From Benincasa hispida (taxonomy: Eukaryota; Streptophyta; Magnoliopsida; Cucurbitales; Cucurbitaceae), in NCBI RefSeq assembly GCF_009727055.1, contig NW_024065286.1, positions 142,759 to 206,758 of the forward strand: a stretch of 64,000 bases of DNA. Direction: 5' to 3'. Position 1 is the first letter of the stretch. Every line of letters begins with the position of its first letter. A model generated the notes under the pieces. That model saw only the letters and a list, made by a program, of their open reading frames with translations. It did not search any database and had not been told where the DNA came from. Below are positions 34,267-46,249 of the stretch, piece after piece. A program made the translations under genes and the position numbers.

Positions 34267-34567
34267 GGCCCCGTTTGGTAACTATTTCGCTTTTTGTTTT
34301 TATTTTTTAAAATTAAGCCTATTTTCTCCCAATTTCTTACCATATTTACATCTTTCTTAATTACAATGGTTAAATTCTTTAACCAAATTTTAAAAACAAA
34401 AATAAATTTTCAAAAGCTACTTTATTTTAGTTTTCAAATTTTGGCTCGATTTTTTAAACTATGGTAAAAGATAGATAACAAATAAAGAAATTTGGAGGTG
34501 GAAGTAGTGTCTATAAGTTTAATTTTAAAAACAAAAACAAAAAATAAAATAGTTACCAAACATGATC
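34267..34567. mobile_element. PIF/Harbinger-like MITE, 301 bp
   Basis: Starts GGCCCCGTTTGGTAACTATTT and ends AAATAGTTACCAAACATGATC, imperfect inverted ends with a perfect 14-bp core (GTTTGGTAACTATT). TAA flanks both sides (34264-34266 and 34568-34570), the 3-bp duplication of the PIF/Harbinger superfamily. No coding capacity. Confidence 0.82.
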
Positions 34568-35145
34568 TAAAATATATGTTTCAAAATAATTTTGAACATG
34601 ACAAAAGAATATGCTCTTCATTTATTTACCTCCATCTTTGCTTTGAAGTAAAATTTGCTCGCTCTAATTAATAATAAGTTAGTCCATTTAATAAATTAAT
34701 ACGTATAGTTTAGTCCAACAACATTTTTGACATGTGATCCATGATTATATTATCTCTTTTTCTTCATTTTATTACTTGAAAATGCTAGGAAAAAAGAAAT
34801 ATTAACTTTTTAGAATGAAACTATGGACCTTGACATTAATTTCTTAGGAGTTTACAGAACATATTTGTACGTGTTTTCCATAGCTAGTTTAAGCTTTATT
34901 GTTGAGGTGTATTTTATTTATTTATTTATTTATTATTATTTTTTTAAAAACCGTCAACAACAACAATAACATTGTTTATGTATATAGGTCTTTCATTATT
35001 GCTATAGGTTATGCTAGTTTAATTTATAATGCTAAAATAATTGGAAATCTTATCTCTAAAATTGAATTGAATCTTTTTATGCGGTAATGAATCGAGAGTA
35101 GGTGAATTTTATATTCATTAATGACTTGACTTTTATGAAGTATTG

Positions 35146-35279
35146 TTTTCAAATATAGTAAAATAGATAAATATTTAATATAACAAAATATCAATATCAC
35201 TGATAGATATTGATAGACTGGTATTATATCTTTTACTGATAGATATTGATAAACTATGATATTTTGCTATATTTGAAAA
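35146..35279. mobile_element. Small inverted-repeat element, 134 bp
   Basis: Ends TTTTCAAATATAG and CTATATTTGAAAA are inverted matches, and the interior repeats 'actgatagatattgata' twice. No target duplication is clear, so it is only a candidate MITE. A noisy copy lies at about 41010-41150. Confidence 0.5.
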
Positions 35280-36019
35280 TATTTTTTTAACAATTTTTCA
35301 TTTAACATAATTTCCCTTATAATAATTTGCAACCTTAATTAATGTTTCATATATTTATATATAAATTAAATGTGTTTTTCTTAAATCAAAATATGTACAA
35401 TCTTGAAAATTTCTTAGGCCTTTTTTATTTCTTCCTTGTGAATCTACTTTTTCTTGTTACTAAACAATTAATGGCAAAAGTTACCATGCATCTTAATTTA
35501 ATATAATTGTACTCAATCAATTATATCATTGAGCAAAAGTCTGAGGTTCAAATTTCTATCATATGTTATTGAACAAAATATTAAAATTCAAGTAGTTAAT
35601 TAGGTTGTACAGTCTGATACATATATTTTTTTTTATTGTTCAAAGTGGTGTGGGGCTTATGTTGAAAGCTTACATGGCCCTTTTCTCCTTGAAACTTCTT
35701 ATGTTGTGTGTTTGATTTTTGGTTTGCTATTATCTATGTGGTTTACACGTGCCTTAGTTATATTCTTTTTTACAATTCAATACATTGATTATACTTTGTG
35801 CAGTAAGGGGTCAAGATGAGTGTTGGTAGTAGAGATCAGTAGTACGGAATATTTTTGGTGTACCTTTGACGAATAAATCTTCTTGCTTAAATAGGCTTAG
35901 TTTTATGTACTAAACCATTAGGCTCATAAATTTCTCCTCTTTAATTCATGAAACATTTGAGTTATTACTCTTTAAACTGTTATGATACCACTACCCAAAA
36001 CGGAAGCTAATGCCTCACC

Positions 36020-36553
36020 TGAAGGAAACCAAACATGAGAATTTCCTTGAGTAGCGGAAGGAAACGTTCCCAATTCCATTCCAATTGAACACAAAACAAT
36101 TACAGCCTTAAAATGGAAACCAACAGGTTATGCACAATACGAAATTATAGCATGTTTAACGATGATACAAGGGATAAAGGATGCATACCTTTAAAAAACC
36201 ATTCTTCAAGAATCCCTCGATCAATCTACAAGCGTCCACAGTAACTCTCGGACGCAACAAACAGACTGTTACCAACAGCACAAACACAAAAAACACAGCC
36301 TCCACAAAACCAATCGATCCACGAACTGAGTGAGGGCACCATCACAATGGTTACCTTGGTATTATCGGTGTGAGAATCCAGGACTTGTGGGCTCTGTATG
36401 ATCTTGGCTTGAGGAAGAGACTGAAGGACTATGATCGAGTAGACGATTGAGAAAGTGGGGGATAATACACTGTCTATCGTATAGATGATGTGCTCGATCA
36501 TGTAGTAAACGGCAACCTATCGTATAGACTTAGCCACTCGATCGTGTAGCTAC
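36020..36553 (-). mobile_element. Partial family A LTR, broken at the duplication joint
   Basis: Begins 'tgaaggaaacc' directly after TCACC (36015-36019) and follows the same sequence as 41881-42405 and 43326-43857. It stops at 'gtagctacgat', where the sequence jumps to the poly-A-rich start of the second large copy. Same locus as 41881 in the duplicate. Confidence 0.75.
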
Positions 36554-36838
36554 GATCTCTGTATAAAAAAAAAAAAAAAAGAAAAGGAAAAAAAAGAAAA
36601 CTACTGTAAGCCTATCATCACAAATAACACTAAACTTAATAGTTGTAACACACTCTTTTATACCCTTAACAAAGATATTACAATTATCGCTATAACAATA
36701 GACATATTTTCAACCATTTATAAATTTTTGCAAACAAAAAAAAATCACTGCAATACTATACATTTGCAGTGGTTTTGTAAATTATTATAATTACTAGACA
36801 CCATTGCAATTTTTAAATTTTGCCTTCTTAAACCACTA

Positions 36839-36882
<44 letters not shown>

Positions 36883-39800
36883 ACTGCAATAGACATGCTT
36901 CTCTTTCTTTATATATAATACATTTTTGGTAGCTTAATTAATATTTCTATTTGATCCTTAAATTAAAATTACACATTTGGTCCTTGAAGTTTTAATTTTT
37001 TTTTCAATTAGTCACTACTGGATTTTAAAATGTTGCAATTTTACTCTGACATTTGATTTTTGTTTGATTTTAGTTTCTAGATTTCAAGATTTACATTTCT
37101 AACTAAGTTTTTTACTAAATACTCATTTTCAATCTTACATGTTAACATATAATAAAATTAAAATAACTAAATAATTATAATAATTAAGTTTCACATTTTT
37201 CATCATTTTTAAAATTAAATTTAAATTCTATTTCACATAATTTTAAATTATTCAATAGACATTAACGCCAATTTTGAAAGTAAATATAATGAAAATTAAG
37301 ATTAAAAATGTTAAATCTTAAAATTTAAGGATCAAATTCAAACAAAACACAAATGTCAAAGATAAATTGCAACATTTAGAAATCTAATGAACTAAATTGA
37401 AACAACATTCAAAATTTAAGGAAAATGTATAACATTTTAAAAACTGAAGAACCAAATAGAAATTAGATCAATTAGGGAAAAAAAATTCTTTTCCCAACCA
37501 AGAAGAGGTAGGGCCATGAATGGCATTATCAAAAGTGTGGTTTATAAACATTTGAGAATTAAAATGGAAGTTTCAATAAAATATCCCAATGTCTTTCACA
37601 TGGGACCTCTAAGGAAGAGCCAAGAGAGGAAACAAAATCTTTGAAATATTAGGGTTAAACAGAGAAATGCATGTGAGTTGTTGTGGCCATTTTTGTGTAA
37701 AAAAACTTAGTACATCACACACTATTATACACCCACAATTCTTGCTTTTTAATGTTAATCCACCATGCTTTTTTTTTATTTTCTATTCAACATTTCTTTT
37801 ATATGTTTTTTATGTATGATTTGTTTTTGTGATGTGTTAATTTTCAATAGATTTTGTCACTTTCCAACATATTTGTATTTATTGCAGTTGTTTGACGTGT
37901 CTGGTGATAATCTTCAAAAATTAGTATGTTTCTAAGATCTCGAGATGGACTAGCATTCGTATGCGGTGTATTTTATATGAAAACTTTTGGGATGTCCGTG
38001 ACGTGAAATTAGGGTACGTTTTCAAATGCATTTTTCTCTGTCGATGGAAATGATCGTTTAACGTTAAAATTAACTCGTAAAGTAATTTATTAAGTACGAT
38101 ATGATTTTCTTTTCTTATGATTGGTTGGCATATGTGTTCTACATCTAAGACCTTCTTTAGGATAAGACATGTTTGATTTTACTGTAAATTTTAAGGGCAA
38201 ATAGTCAAAGGATATTTTCCATTGGATGAAGACCTCAACGTACCATGCTTCATGAGAATTTTGACCTTCGAGGAGACATTCAAGGACATTGAAGTCTTTT
38301 GACATCTTTGATATCAAAACAATATCATTAAAAAGTCAAGAAATAATTATTTTCATATTTATTTAAATTTCAAGTTATTAATAAATACTAATCAAACTCA
38401 AAAAACTGAATAAGGTAAACATTTATTTTGTAACACCATTCTCTTTCAATTGTGAGGGTTGAAAGTTATTGTAGAAACCAAAAGTAGATCATAGTTGTGC
38501 GGCGGAAGAAACCACTGCATTGAAAGTAAAATTCAATGCGGCCTCAATGCTAAATCACTATTTTCTGGTTGTTCTTGCAGGTTAAACACAATACCATTTT
38601 TCAAATATACACTCGTTGAAAAGGATGGAATTAAGAAAAAGTTTGTTCAGAATAGTATCACAAAGAACATAAAACAGAAGGAAGAAGAGATGATTCGTTT
38701 ATACAATGGTAACATTTTTTGTTCAACAAATGAAAGAAAAATAGTAAAAAGTTTATTTTTTAATACAAAAGTGTAATTACCCAAAACTTGTTCACTTAAC
38801 AACAACAATGACAAACACAGTGTGGAAAAAGATTTTACTAATCTTTTTAATGTGAGACAAAGCATTTAAAAACAAAAAAACATTTTTCTAATGGGCCAAA
38901 GCCCAAGTCATTCTCTAGCAAATTGAGATTTTAACAAGTGAATCACTCTCAATATTTAATTGGATGCCTTCATATCGTGTTAATTATTAAATATATATAA
39001 ATATATAAACCAAATAGTTTCGTTTAAAATTCAAATCAAAATTTGAAAACTAAAATAAAATAATTTTAAGAGTTTGTTTTTGAAACCTAAAAATTGGCTA
39101 AAATTAAAATGTTTCGAAAGATAAAAACTATTGATCGAGAAAATATGAGATTGCAAACCTATTTCTCTCTTTTTCTATTTGAAAATTTTCAATTTATACC
39201 CATAAATTTTAGAAATTGTATCAATTTAAACCCCAAATAATAATTGTATCGAAACAAATGCCCTGAACTTTTTATAGGTGTATAATTTAAGTCCCAAACT
39301 AATATTTGTACCAATTCAAACCCTAAACTTTTAAACATATCAATTTAAACCCTAAACTTTCATAATATAGTTAAATAAAACATAATGAAAGGCTAAATTG
39401 ATACATTTATGAAAGTTCATGATGTTACATTGATACACTAATGAATGTTCAATGTTAAATTGTTATACTTATAAAAATTTAGAATTCAAATTAATATAAT
39501 TAATAATTTAGGGCTTAAATTGATACAATGCCCAAATTTAACGGTATTAATTGATATTTGTCCAAATTAAAACCATTCTCCAATTTATTCATATTAGAAA
39601 AGTACTCCACAACCTACATCATATCAAGATTGCAGGCTTTTTATAGTTATAATAATTAGGCTTCGGGAGGAGAATTCAAACCTTTAATACCATGGAAAAA
39701 TGATATGTCTTATGTAGTTCAACTTATACTCATGTTAACTATAGGGTTAAAACTATAGTTGTTTAGTGATGTGACTATTTTGAGAGCTTAGAAATAATGG

Positions 39801-40155
39801 AAATTGTAAATATCTTCATTTCTAAAATATTTAAAAGATAATAATAAATGTATAGAACATTAAAAATCATTAATAATTTCGAGATAGATTATAAATTATA
39901 GCAATCATTTATGGTCATTAGTTTAAATTGTTTGTTATCAAAACAAATTAAATTAAAAATAACAAAAAAAAAAAATCTTAGAACACTAATGTGTCTTTTT
40001 TTATTTTCAAAATTAAATATTTAAATTGTTTTGATGAAATTTTAGAATAGTTAAAATTATGTGCATTTTCGAATCATTCCCGAACATAGTTTTAATAATT
40101 TGAAAAATTACATTCATAAGGTAAAATCAACAATCAATCGATTTTAAATAACTAA

Positions 40156-40442
40156 GCCCCGTTTGGTAACTATTTCGCTTTTTGTTTTTATTTTTTAAAT
40201 TAAGCCTATTTTCTCCCAATTTCTTACCATATTTACATCTTTCTTAATTACAATGGTTAAATTCTTTAACCAAATTTAAAAAAAAAAATTTTCAAAAGCA
40301 CTTTATTTTGTTTTCAAATTTTGGCTCGATTTTTTAAAACTATGGTAAAGATAGATAACAAATAAGAAATTTGGAGGTGGAATAGTGTCTATAAGTTTAA
40401 TTTAAACAAAACAAAAAAATAAAATAGTTACCAAACATGATC
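40156..40442. mobile_element. Second copy of the PIF/Harbinger-like MITE
   Basis: The same MITE as 34267-34567, in the error-laden duplicate, with the TAA flanks preserved (40153-40155 and 40443-40445) but one base missing from the 5' terminal G/C run and other small deletions. Confidence 0.75.
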
Positions 40443-42263
40443 TAAAATATATGTTTCAAAATAATTTTGAACATGACAAAAGAATATGCTCTTCATTTAT
40501 TTACCTCCATCTTTGCTTTGAAGTAAAATTGCTCGCTCTAATTAATAAAGTTAGTCCATTTAATAAATTAATACGTATAGTTTAGTCCAACAACATTTTT
40601 GACATGTGATCCATGATTATATTATCTCTTTTTCTTCATTTATATACTTGAAAATGCTAGGAAAAAGAAATATTAACTTTTTTAGAATGAAACTATGGAC
40701 CTTGACATTAATTTCTTAGGAGTTTACAGAACATATTGTTACGTGTTTTCATATACTAGTTTAAGCTTATTGTTGAGGTGTATTTTATTTATTTATTTAT
40801 TTATTATTATTTTTTAAAAACCGTCAACAACAACAATAACATGTTTATGTATATAGTCTTCATTATTGCTATAGGTTATGCTAGTTTAATTTATAATGCT
40901 AAAAATAATTGGAAATCTTATCTCTAAAATTGAATTGACTCTTTTTATGCGGTAATGAATCGAGAGTAGGTGAATTTTATATTCATTAATGACTTGACTT
41001 TTATGAAGTATTGTTTTCAAATATAGTAAAATAGATAAATATTAATATAACCCAAAATATCAATATCACTGATAGATATTGATAGATGGTATTATATTTT
41101 TTACTGCATAGATTATTGATAAACTATGATATTTGCTATATTGAAAATATTTTTTTAACAATTTTTCATTTAACATAATTTCCCTTATAATAATTTTGCA
41201 ACCTTAATTAATGTTTCATATATTTATATATAAATTAAATGTGTTTTTTCTTAAATCAAAATAGTAGCAATCTTGAAATTTCTTAGGCCTTTTTTATTTC
41301 TTCCTTGTGAATCTACTTTTTCTTGTTACTAAACAATTAATGGCAAAAGTTACCATGCATCTTAATTTAATATAATTGTACTCAATCAATTATATCATTG
41401 AGCAAAAGTCTGAGGTTCAAATCTTATCATATGTTATTGAACAAAATATTAAATTCAAGTAGTTAATTAGGTTGTACAGTCTGATACATATATTTTTTTT
41501 ATTGTTCAAAGTGGTGTGGGCTTATGTTGAAAGCTTACATGGCCCTTTTCTCCTTGAAACTTCTTATGTTGTGTGTTTGATTTTTGGTTTGCTATTATCT
41601 ATGTGGTTTACACGTGCCTTAGTTATATTCTTTTTACAATTCAATACATTGATTATACTTGTGCAGTAAGGGGTCAAGAGAGGTGTGTAGTAGAGATCAG
41701 TAGTACGGAATATTTTTGGTGTACCTTTGACGAATAAATCTTCTTGCTTAAATAGGCGTTAGTTTTATGTACTAAACCATTAGGCTCATAAATTTCTCCT
41801 CTTAATTCATGAAACATTTGAGTTATTACTCTTTAAACTGTTATGATACCACTACCCAAAACGGAAGCTAATGCCTCACCTGAAGGAAACCAAACATGAG
41901 AATTTCCTTGAGTAGCGGAAGGAAACGTTCCCAATTCCATTCCAATTGAACACAAAACAATTACAGCCTTAAAATGGAAACAACAGGTATGCACAATACG
42001 AAATTATAGCATGTTTAACGATGATACAAGGGATAAAGGATGCATACCTTTAAAAAACCATTCTTCAAGAATCCCTCGATCAATCTACAGCGTCCACAGT
42101 AACTCTCGGACGCAACAAACAACTGTTACAACAGCACAAACACAAAAAACACAGCCTCCACAAACCAATCGATCCACGAACTGAGTGAGGGCACCATCAC
42201 AATGGTTACCTTGGTATTATCGTGGTGAGAATCCAGGATTGTGGGCTCTGTATGATCTTGGCT

Positions 42264-42288
42264 NNNNNNNNNNNNNNNNNNNNNNNNN
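42264..42288. other. Assembly gap (25 N)
   Basis: 25 undetermined bases inside the 3' LTR portion of the family A element, between 'atgatcttggct' and 'tgaggaagagac'. These are contiguous in the clean copy at about 36400, so the true gap length is about zero. Confidence 0.95.
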
Positions 42289-42439
42289 TGAGGAAGAGAC
42301 TGAAGGACTATGATCGAGTAGACGATTGAGAAAGTGGGGGATAATACACTGTCTATCGTATAGATGATGTGCTTGATCATTTAGTAAATGGAAGCCTATC
42401 GTATAGACTCCGATTTAAACAGGTGAACTGGGTCTCGAA

Positions 42440-43010
42440 CCATCCGGGCGAAGAAACGCGTTTTCTTGATTGTGTACCAAATTTTGTGATCGCCTATATG
42501 ATAGAGTAAACTCTTTACTCAATCATTTACCAACGTTTCCTGAGCTTAAACGAACATTTAACAATGATCGTGTACCTGTGACTATGCGATGAAGCATGAA
42601 GGCACACGATCATGCAACACGCATTGTGCAATGCAAGCCTTGAGCGATCGACTAAACGACAACGATGCGGTGAAACAAAATCGTTTAAACGATCGTTGAG
42701 CAAGCGCTAAGATATCTTATACCGGGTGATCGTGTAGTTGTGACTATGTGATGAAGCATGCTAATTACACGATCGTTTAGTGTGCATGCCTTTTATTAAA
42801 CGATGAGCATCAAATGCTCTACGCGATTGTTTAACTCTTGCGTCCATGTGATCGAGCAACCAACGTTACGCGATTGAGTAAACTCTTTACCCCATCGTTT
42901 AGCATTAATCATTTAGTAAATACTACACGATCGGGCAAAACATTTCTACATGATCGTTTAGCCAAATCTCAATGATCGTTTACCTTAGGCTATACGATAT
43001 GACCAACCTT
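42440..43010. repeat. CGATCG palindrome array in the family A leader
   Basis: About 17 degenerate copies of ACGATCGTTTAG or its half-sites in 570 bases (for example 'acacgatcgtttagtg' near 42767, 'tttaaacgatcgtt' near 42687, 'acatgatcgtttagcc' near 42948). It lies between the primer site and the 3' LTR remnant. No regular period. Confidence 0.75.
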
Positions 43011-43304
43011 TGGTCTTCTTCCTTAATGAGAACCACATCTCCATGCTTCGAAACTTCATCACGAATGACTCAACAATTTTAAACACTTTGAATTACAGAC
43101 TCGATTGCTTGTTAATTATGCCCAAAAACGCAGAGGCCCTTACAAATTAAAACTTTGTAAATAAAAGGAAGCTTTAAACAGAGGCAACCATCCTGTAAAC
43201 ATTCATTAACAGATCCACAAACGTATTTAACTCTTAAACGCAATGCAGAAAATCCACTATGACTGTAAAAGAAGTTCAATACAGAAATGGTATTTGGAAT
43301 ATCA

Positions 43305-43323
43305 GAACCTGGCTCTAATACCA
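43305..43323 (-). promoter_or_regulatory. Primer binding site of the family A element
   Basis: The minus strand reads TGGTATTAGAGCCAGGTTC, two bases inside the LTR edge at 43326. It matches the initiator-Met-tRNA signature with one change and defines the inner end of the LTR. Confidence 0.85.
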
Positions 43324-43325
43324 AT

Positions 43326-46190
43326 TGAAGGAAATCAAATATGAGGATTTTCATGAGCAGTGGAAGGGAACGTTCCCAATTCCATTCGAATTGAAAACAA
43401 AACAATTACAGCCTTAAAAAGGAAACTAACAGGTCATGCACAACACGAAGTTACAACATACTTAACGATGATACAAGGGATAGAGGATGCATACCTAAAC
43501 CATTCTTCAAGAATCCCTCGATCAATTTACAAGCGTCCACAAAAACTCTCGAATGCAACGTACAGATAGCTACTAACAGCATGAACACAATGAACACAGC
43601 CTCCACGAAACCAATTGATCCACGAACTGAGTGAGAACACCACCATAATGGTTACCTTGGTATTCTCGGTGTGAGAATCCAGGAGTTGTGGGCTTCTTAT
43701 GATCTTGGATTGAGGAAGAGACTGGAGGACTACGATCGAGTAGACAATCGAGCAAGTGGGAGATAATACACTGTCTATCGTATAAATGATGGCTCGATCG
43801 TTTAGTAAATGGAAACCTATCGTATAGACTTAGCCACTCGATTGTGTAGCTACGATTAGCTGATGAACTATCGTATAGTCAAAGGTAAGCGATCGTTTAG
43901 TCTCTCAATCAGCTATCGCTCAGTGAAATTCTTTCACTTGATAGCTTATCCGTGAGTTCTTTTCGAATGAGGCAACACCCCTAAATTTCGGAAAACAAAT
44001 TTCCTTTTATATCACGGTTACCATGAAACTACCATTAACCTCCCACTCAATTGGTTATTAGAGAAAAAGAAATTAATTATCATATAAGTAATATATTATA
44101 AATAAATATGATAACCAACTTACCATATTATATTTATAACATATAGTTTTAATATTTCATCTCATGAAACATACGAACTATAGTTCTTTTTCTATTTTAT
44201 GGTATTTAATGTAAATCATATTTACATTAATTCTCCACTTGATGTATCTCATACATCACACCAATTATATCATTATAATTGAGTTTCCTCTTGTCAATTT
44301 GAACACTTCAAATCAACCCTAAGAACTGATTCTCAACTTGAATCCATTGAGCTACCAAGGGGACCTTATGGACTTGTAGCTTGAAGCTCCAACGGTACGT
44401 GAATAGCTGACTAAACTCTTTAGTCACGAGATCCACCATCCGTTAATTGTCGAGCACTCCACTAAAGACCTGTCTCTTATACACATCTAGATGTGTATAA
44501 GAGACAGGTTGTGGGCTTTGTATGATCTTGGCTTGAGGAAGAGACTGGAGGACTACGATCGAGTAGACGATCGAGCAAGTGGGAGATAATACACTGTCTA
44601 TCGTATAGATGATGTGCTCGATCGTTTAGTAAATGGAAGCCTATGGTATAGACTTAGCCACTCGATCGTGTAGCTATGATCAGTTGATGAACTATTGTAT
44701 AGTTAAAGGTAAACGATCGTTTAGTCTTTCAATTAGCTATCGCTTAGTGAAATTCTTTCACTTGATAGCTTATCCATGAGTTCTTTCTGAATGAGGTAAC
44801 ATCCCTAAATTTAGGAAAACAAATTTTCTTTTATTTCACTGTTACCATAAAACCACTAATAACCTCCCACTCAATCGGTTATTAGAGAAAAAAAAATTAA
44901 TTATTATATAATTAATATATTATAAATAAATATGATAACCAATTTACCATATTATATTTATAACCTATAGTTTTAATATTTCATCTTACGAAACATACAA
45001 ACCATAGTTCCTTTCTATTTTATAGTACTTAATGTAAATCATATTTACATTAATTCCTCCACTTGATGTATCTCATACATCACACCAATTATATCATTAT
45101 AATTGAGTTTCCTCTTGTCAATTTGACCACTTCAAATCAACCCTAAGAACCGATTCTCAACTTTAACCCATTGAGCTACTAAGGGGACTTTATGGTCCTG
45201 TAGCTTGAAGCTCCAACGGTACGTGAATAGCTGACTAAACTCTTTAGTCACGAGATCCACCATCCGTTAATTGTCGAGCACTCCACTAAAGACCGACAGC
45301 TGCACTTTTCTCATTACAGATATATTTTTGTGTCCATATCAAACAATCAACAGTGTGATAACCCTTCACAGATCCCTCGTAAGTACAGCTGGACCAATTT
45401 AGTGTTTTGCTCTTATAGTTACATCTAACTCCTTAAGTACCACTGATTCCTCTAATAAACAATAAGTCATAGTTCTACTATGACTGGGTCCTCTCTTCCA
45501 CAGAGAGAATGTGACCACTATGTTCAAGACTCGAAATCAGCCCTTAAGAGAGCAATTTATCTACTTACCCCTACTTTTGGGAAGGAGTGAGTTTCGTCTC
45601 GTGTAACTGAGTTCCCAACTCCTCAATTAGACAAATCCTCATAAAGGTAGGCTTGTTGAGTTGGCAATCTGGTCAGTTTCACCTATACTAATAAAAAAAT
45701 TGCCCTCATAGGCAGAAGTTCCAAAACATTTAGGATTAAGGTCATGTCACCTACGGTCGTTTTAGTGAGATGTAAGTCTCAATTATCAACAGCGTTATAT
45801 AAAGAGACGAATGATCTCGTGGTCCGATCTTATACAAACTCTTTGTATAGGACACCCCCACTCGCATGTCTCCACATGAACGGTCAGGATCGAACTATCA
45901 GTAGTAGTTCACAACACTTGTAAACCTATACAAAGCGAGCTGTATCCGTAGTGTCACCAAGATAAGGTATCTCTCCTTTATCCTTATACTATATACCTTT
46001 TAAGTTATTACTTAAGGCATGATCCACTTGTATATCTCATATACATGCTTAAGTTTACATTAAATAACCAGGGATCTTTTTTATTGGATATGAGTAAATG
46101 CAAATAAAATAACTCTTATTTATTATTAACAATGTGTACAATGTTTACAAACTACGAGATTCTGGGAGAATTAGGACACCAATCTCAATA
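43326..46190 (-). repeat. 5' LTR of the family A element, artificially lengthened
   Basis: 2865 bases as assembled, against about 2.03-2.09 kb in other copies. The excess is explained by an internal duplication of about 785 bases (43686-44469 against 44508-45294) on either side of an adapter sequence. Confidence 0.85.
44470..44507. other. Nextera mate-pair junction adapter left in the assembly
   Basis: A perfect 38-bp palindrome made of two inverted copies of the 19-bp Tn5 mosaic end AGATGTGTATAAGAGACAG. This is exactly the circularisation junction of Nextera mate-pair libraries and is not plant DNA. Confidence 0.98.
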
Positions 46191-46249
46191 TCACCCATTT
46201 AGCTTTTCACTAACTCCTTCATGAATTATGTGTTATGAACTTGAAGGCC

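Larger units (their letters stand above)
30578..36530 (+). repeat. Tandem large duplication, copy 1 (clean copy)
   Basis: Collinear end to end with 36568-42405. Shared landmarks in order are the poly-A tracts (30852 and 36840), 'gtgcggcggaa' (32588 and 38498), the Harbinger-type MITE, and the family A LTR edge 'tcacctgaagg' (36015 and 41876). Copy 1 reads cleanly. It ends inside a family A LTR at about 36553, where the sequence jumps back to the start of the unit. See findings for why this is probably an assembly artefact. Confidence 0.9.
36568..42405 (+). repeat. Tandem large duplication, copy 2 (error-laden copy)
   Basis: Collinear with 30578-36530 but peppered with 1-base deletions and insertions, mostly in homopolymers, and locally scrambled at 37660-37960. 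Other stretches, such as 38460-38700, are almost identical to copy 1. It contains a 25-N gap at 42264-42288. The uneven noise is unlike neutral divergence. Confidence 0.88.
41881..46190 (-). mobile_element. Family A LTR element with both ends, damaged by assembly
   Basis: Flanked by identical TCACC (41876-41880 and 46191-46195). On the minus strand it has a 5' LTR (46190 to 43326), a Met-tRNA primer site (43323 to 43305), about 900 bases of leader (43304 to 42406) with no coding domain, and the terminal ~525 bases of a 3' LTR (42405 to 41881). The missing polyprotein could mean a non-autonomous element, but an N gap and an adapter join inside make lost sequence equally likely. It is the only family A copy here with a primer site. 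Confidence 0.8.

Noticed and set aside
36568..42405. Recent segmental duplication of the locus
   Set aside because: The divergence is almost all 1-base indels with patchy density and includes an N gap, more like uncorrected reads than mutation. Kept as a finding only with the artefact reading.
42440..43010. CRISPR-like array of CGATCG repeats
   Set aside because: The repeats are short, degenerate and irregularly spaced, and the DNA is a plant retrotransposon leader.
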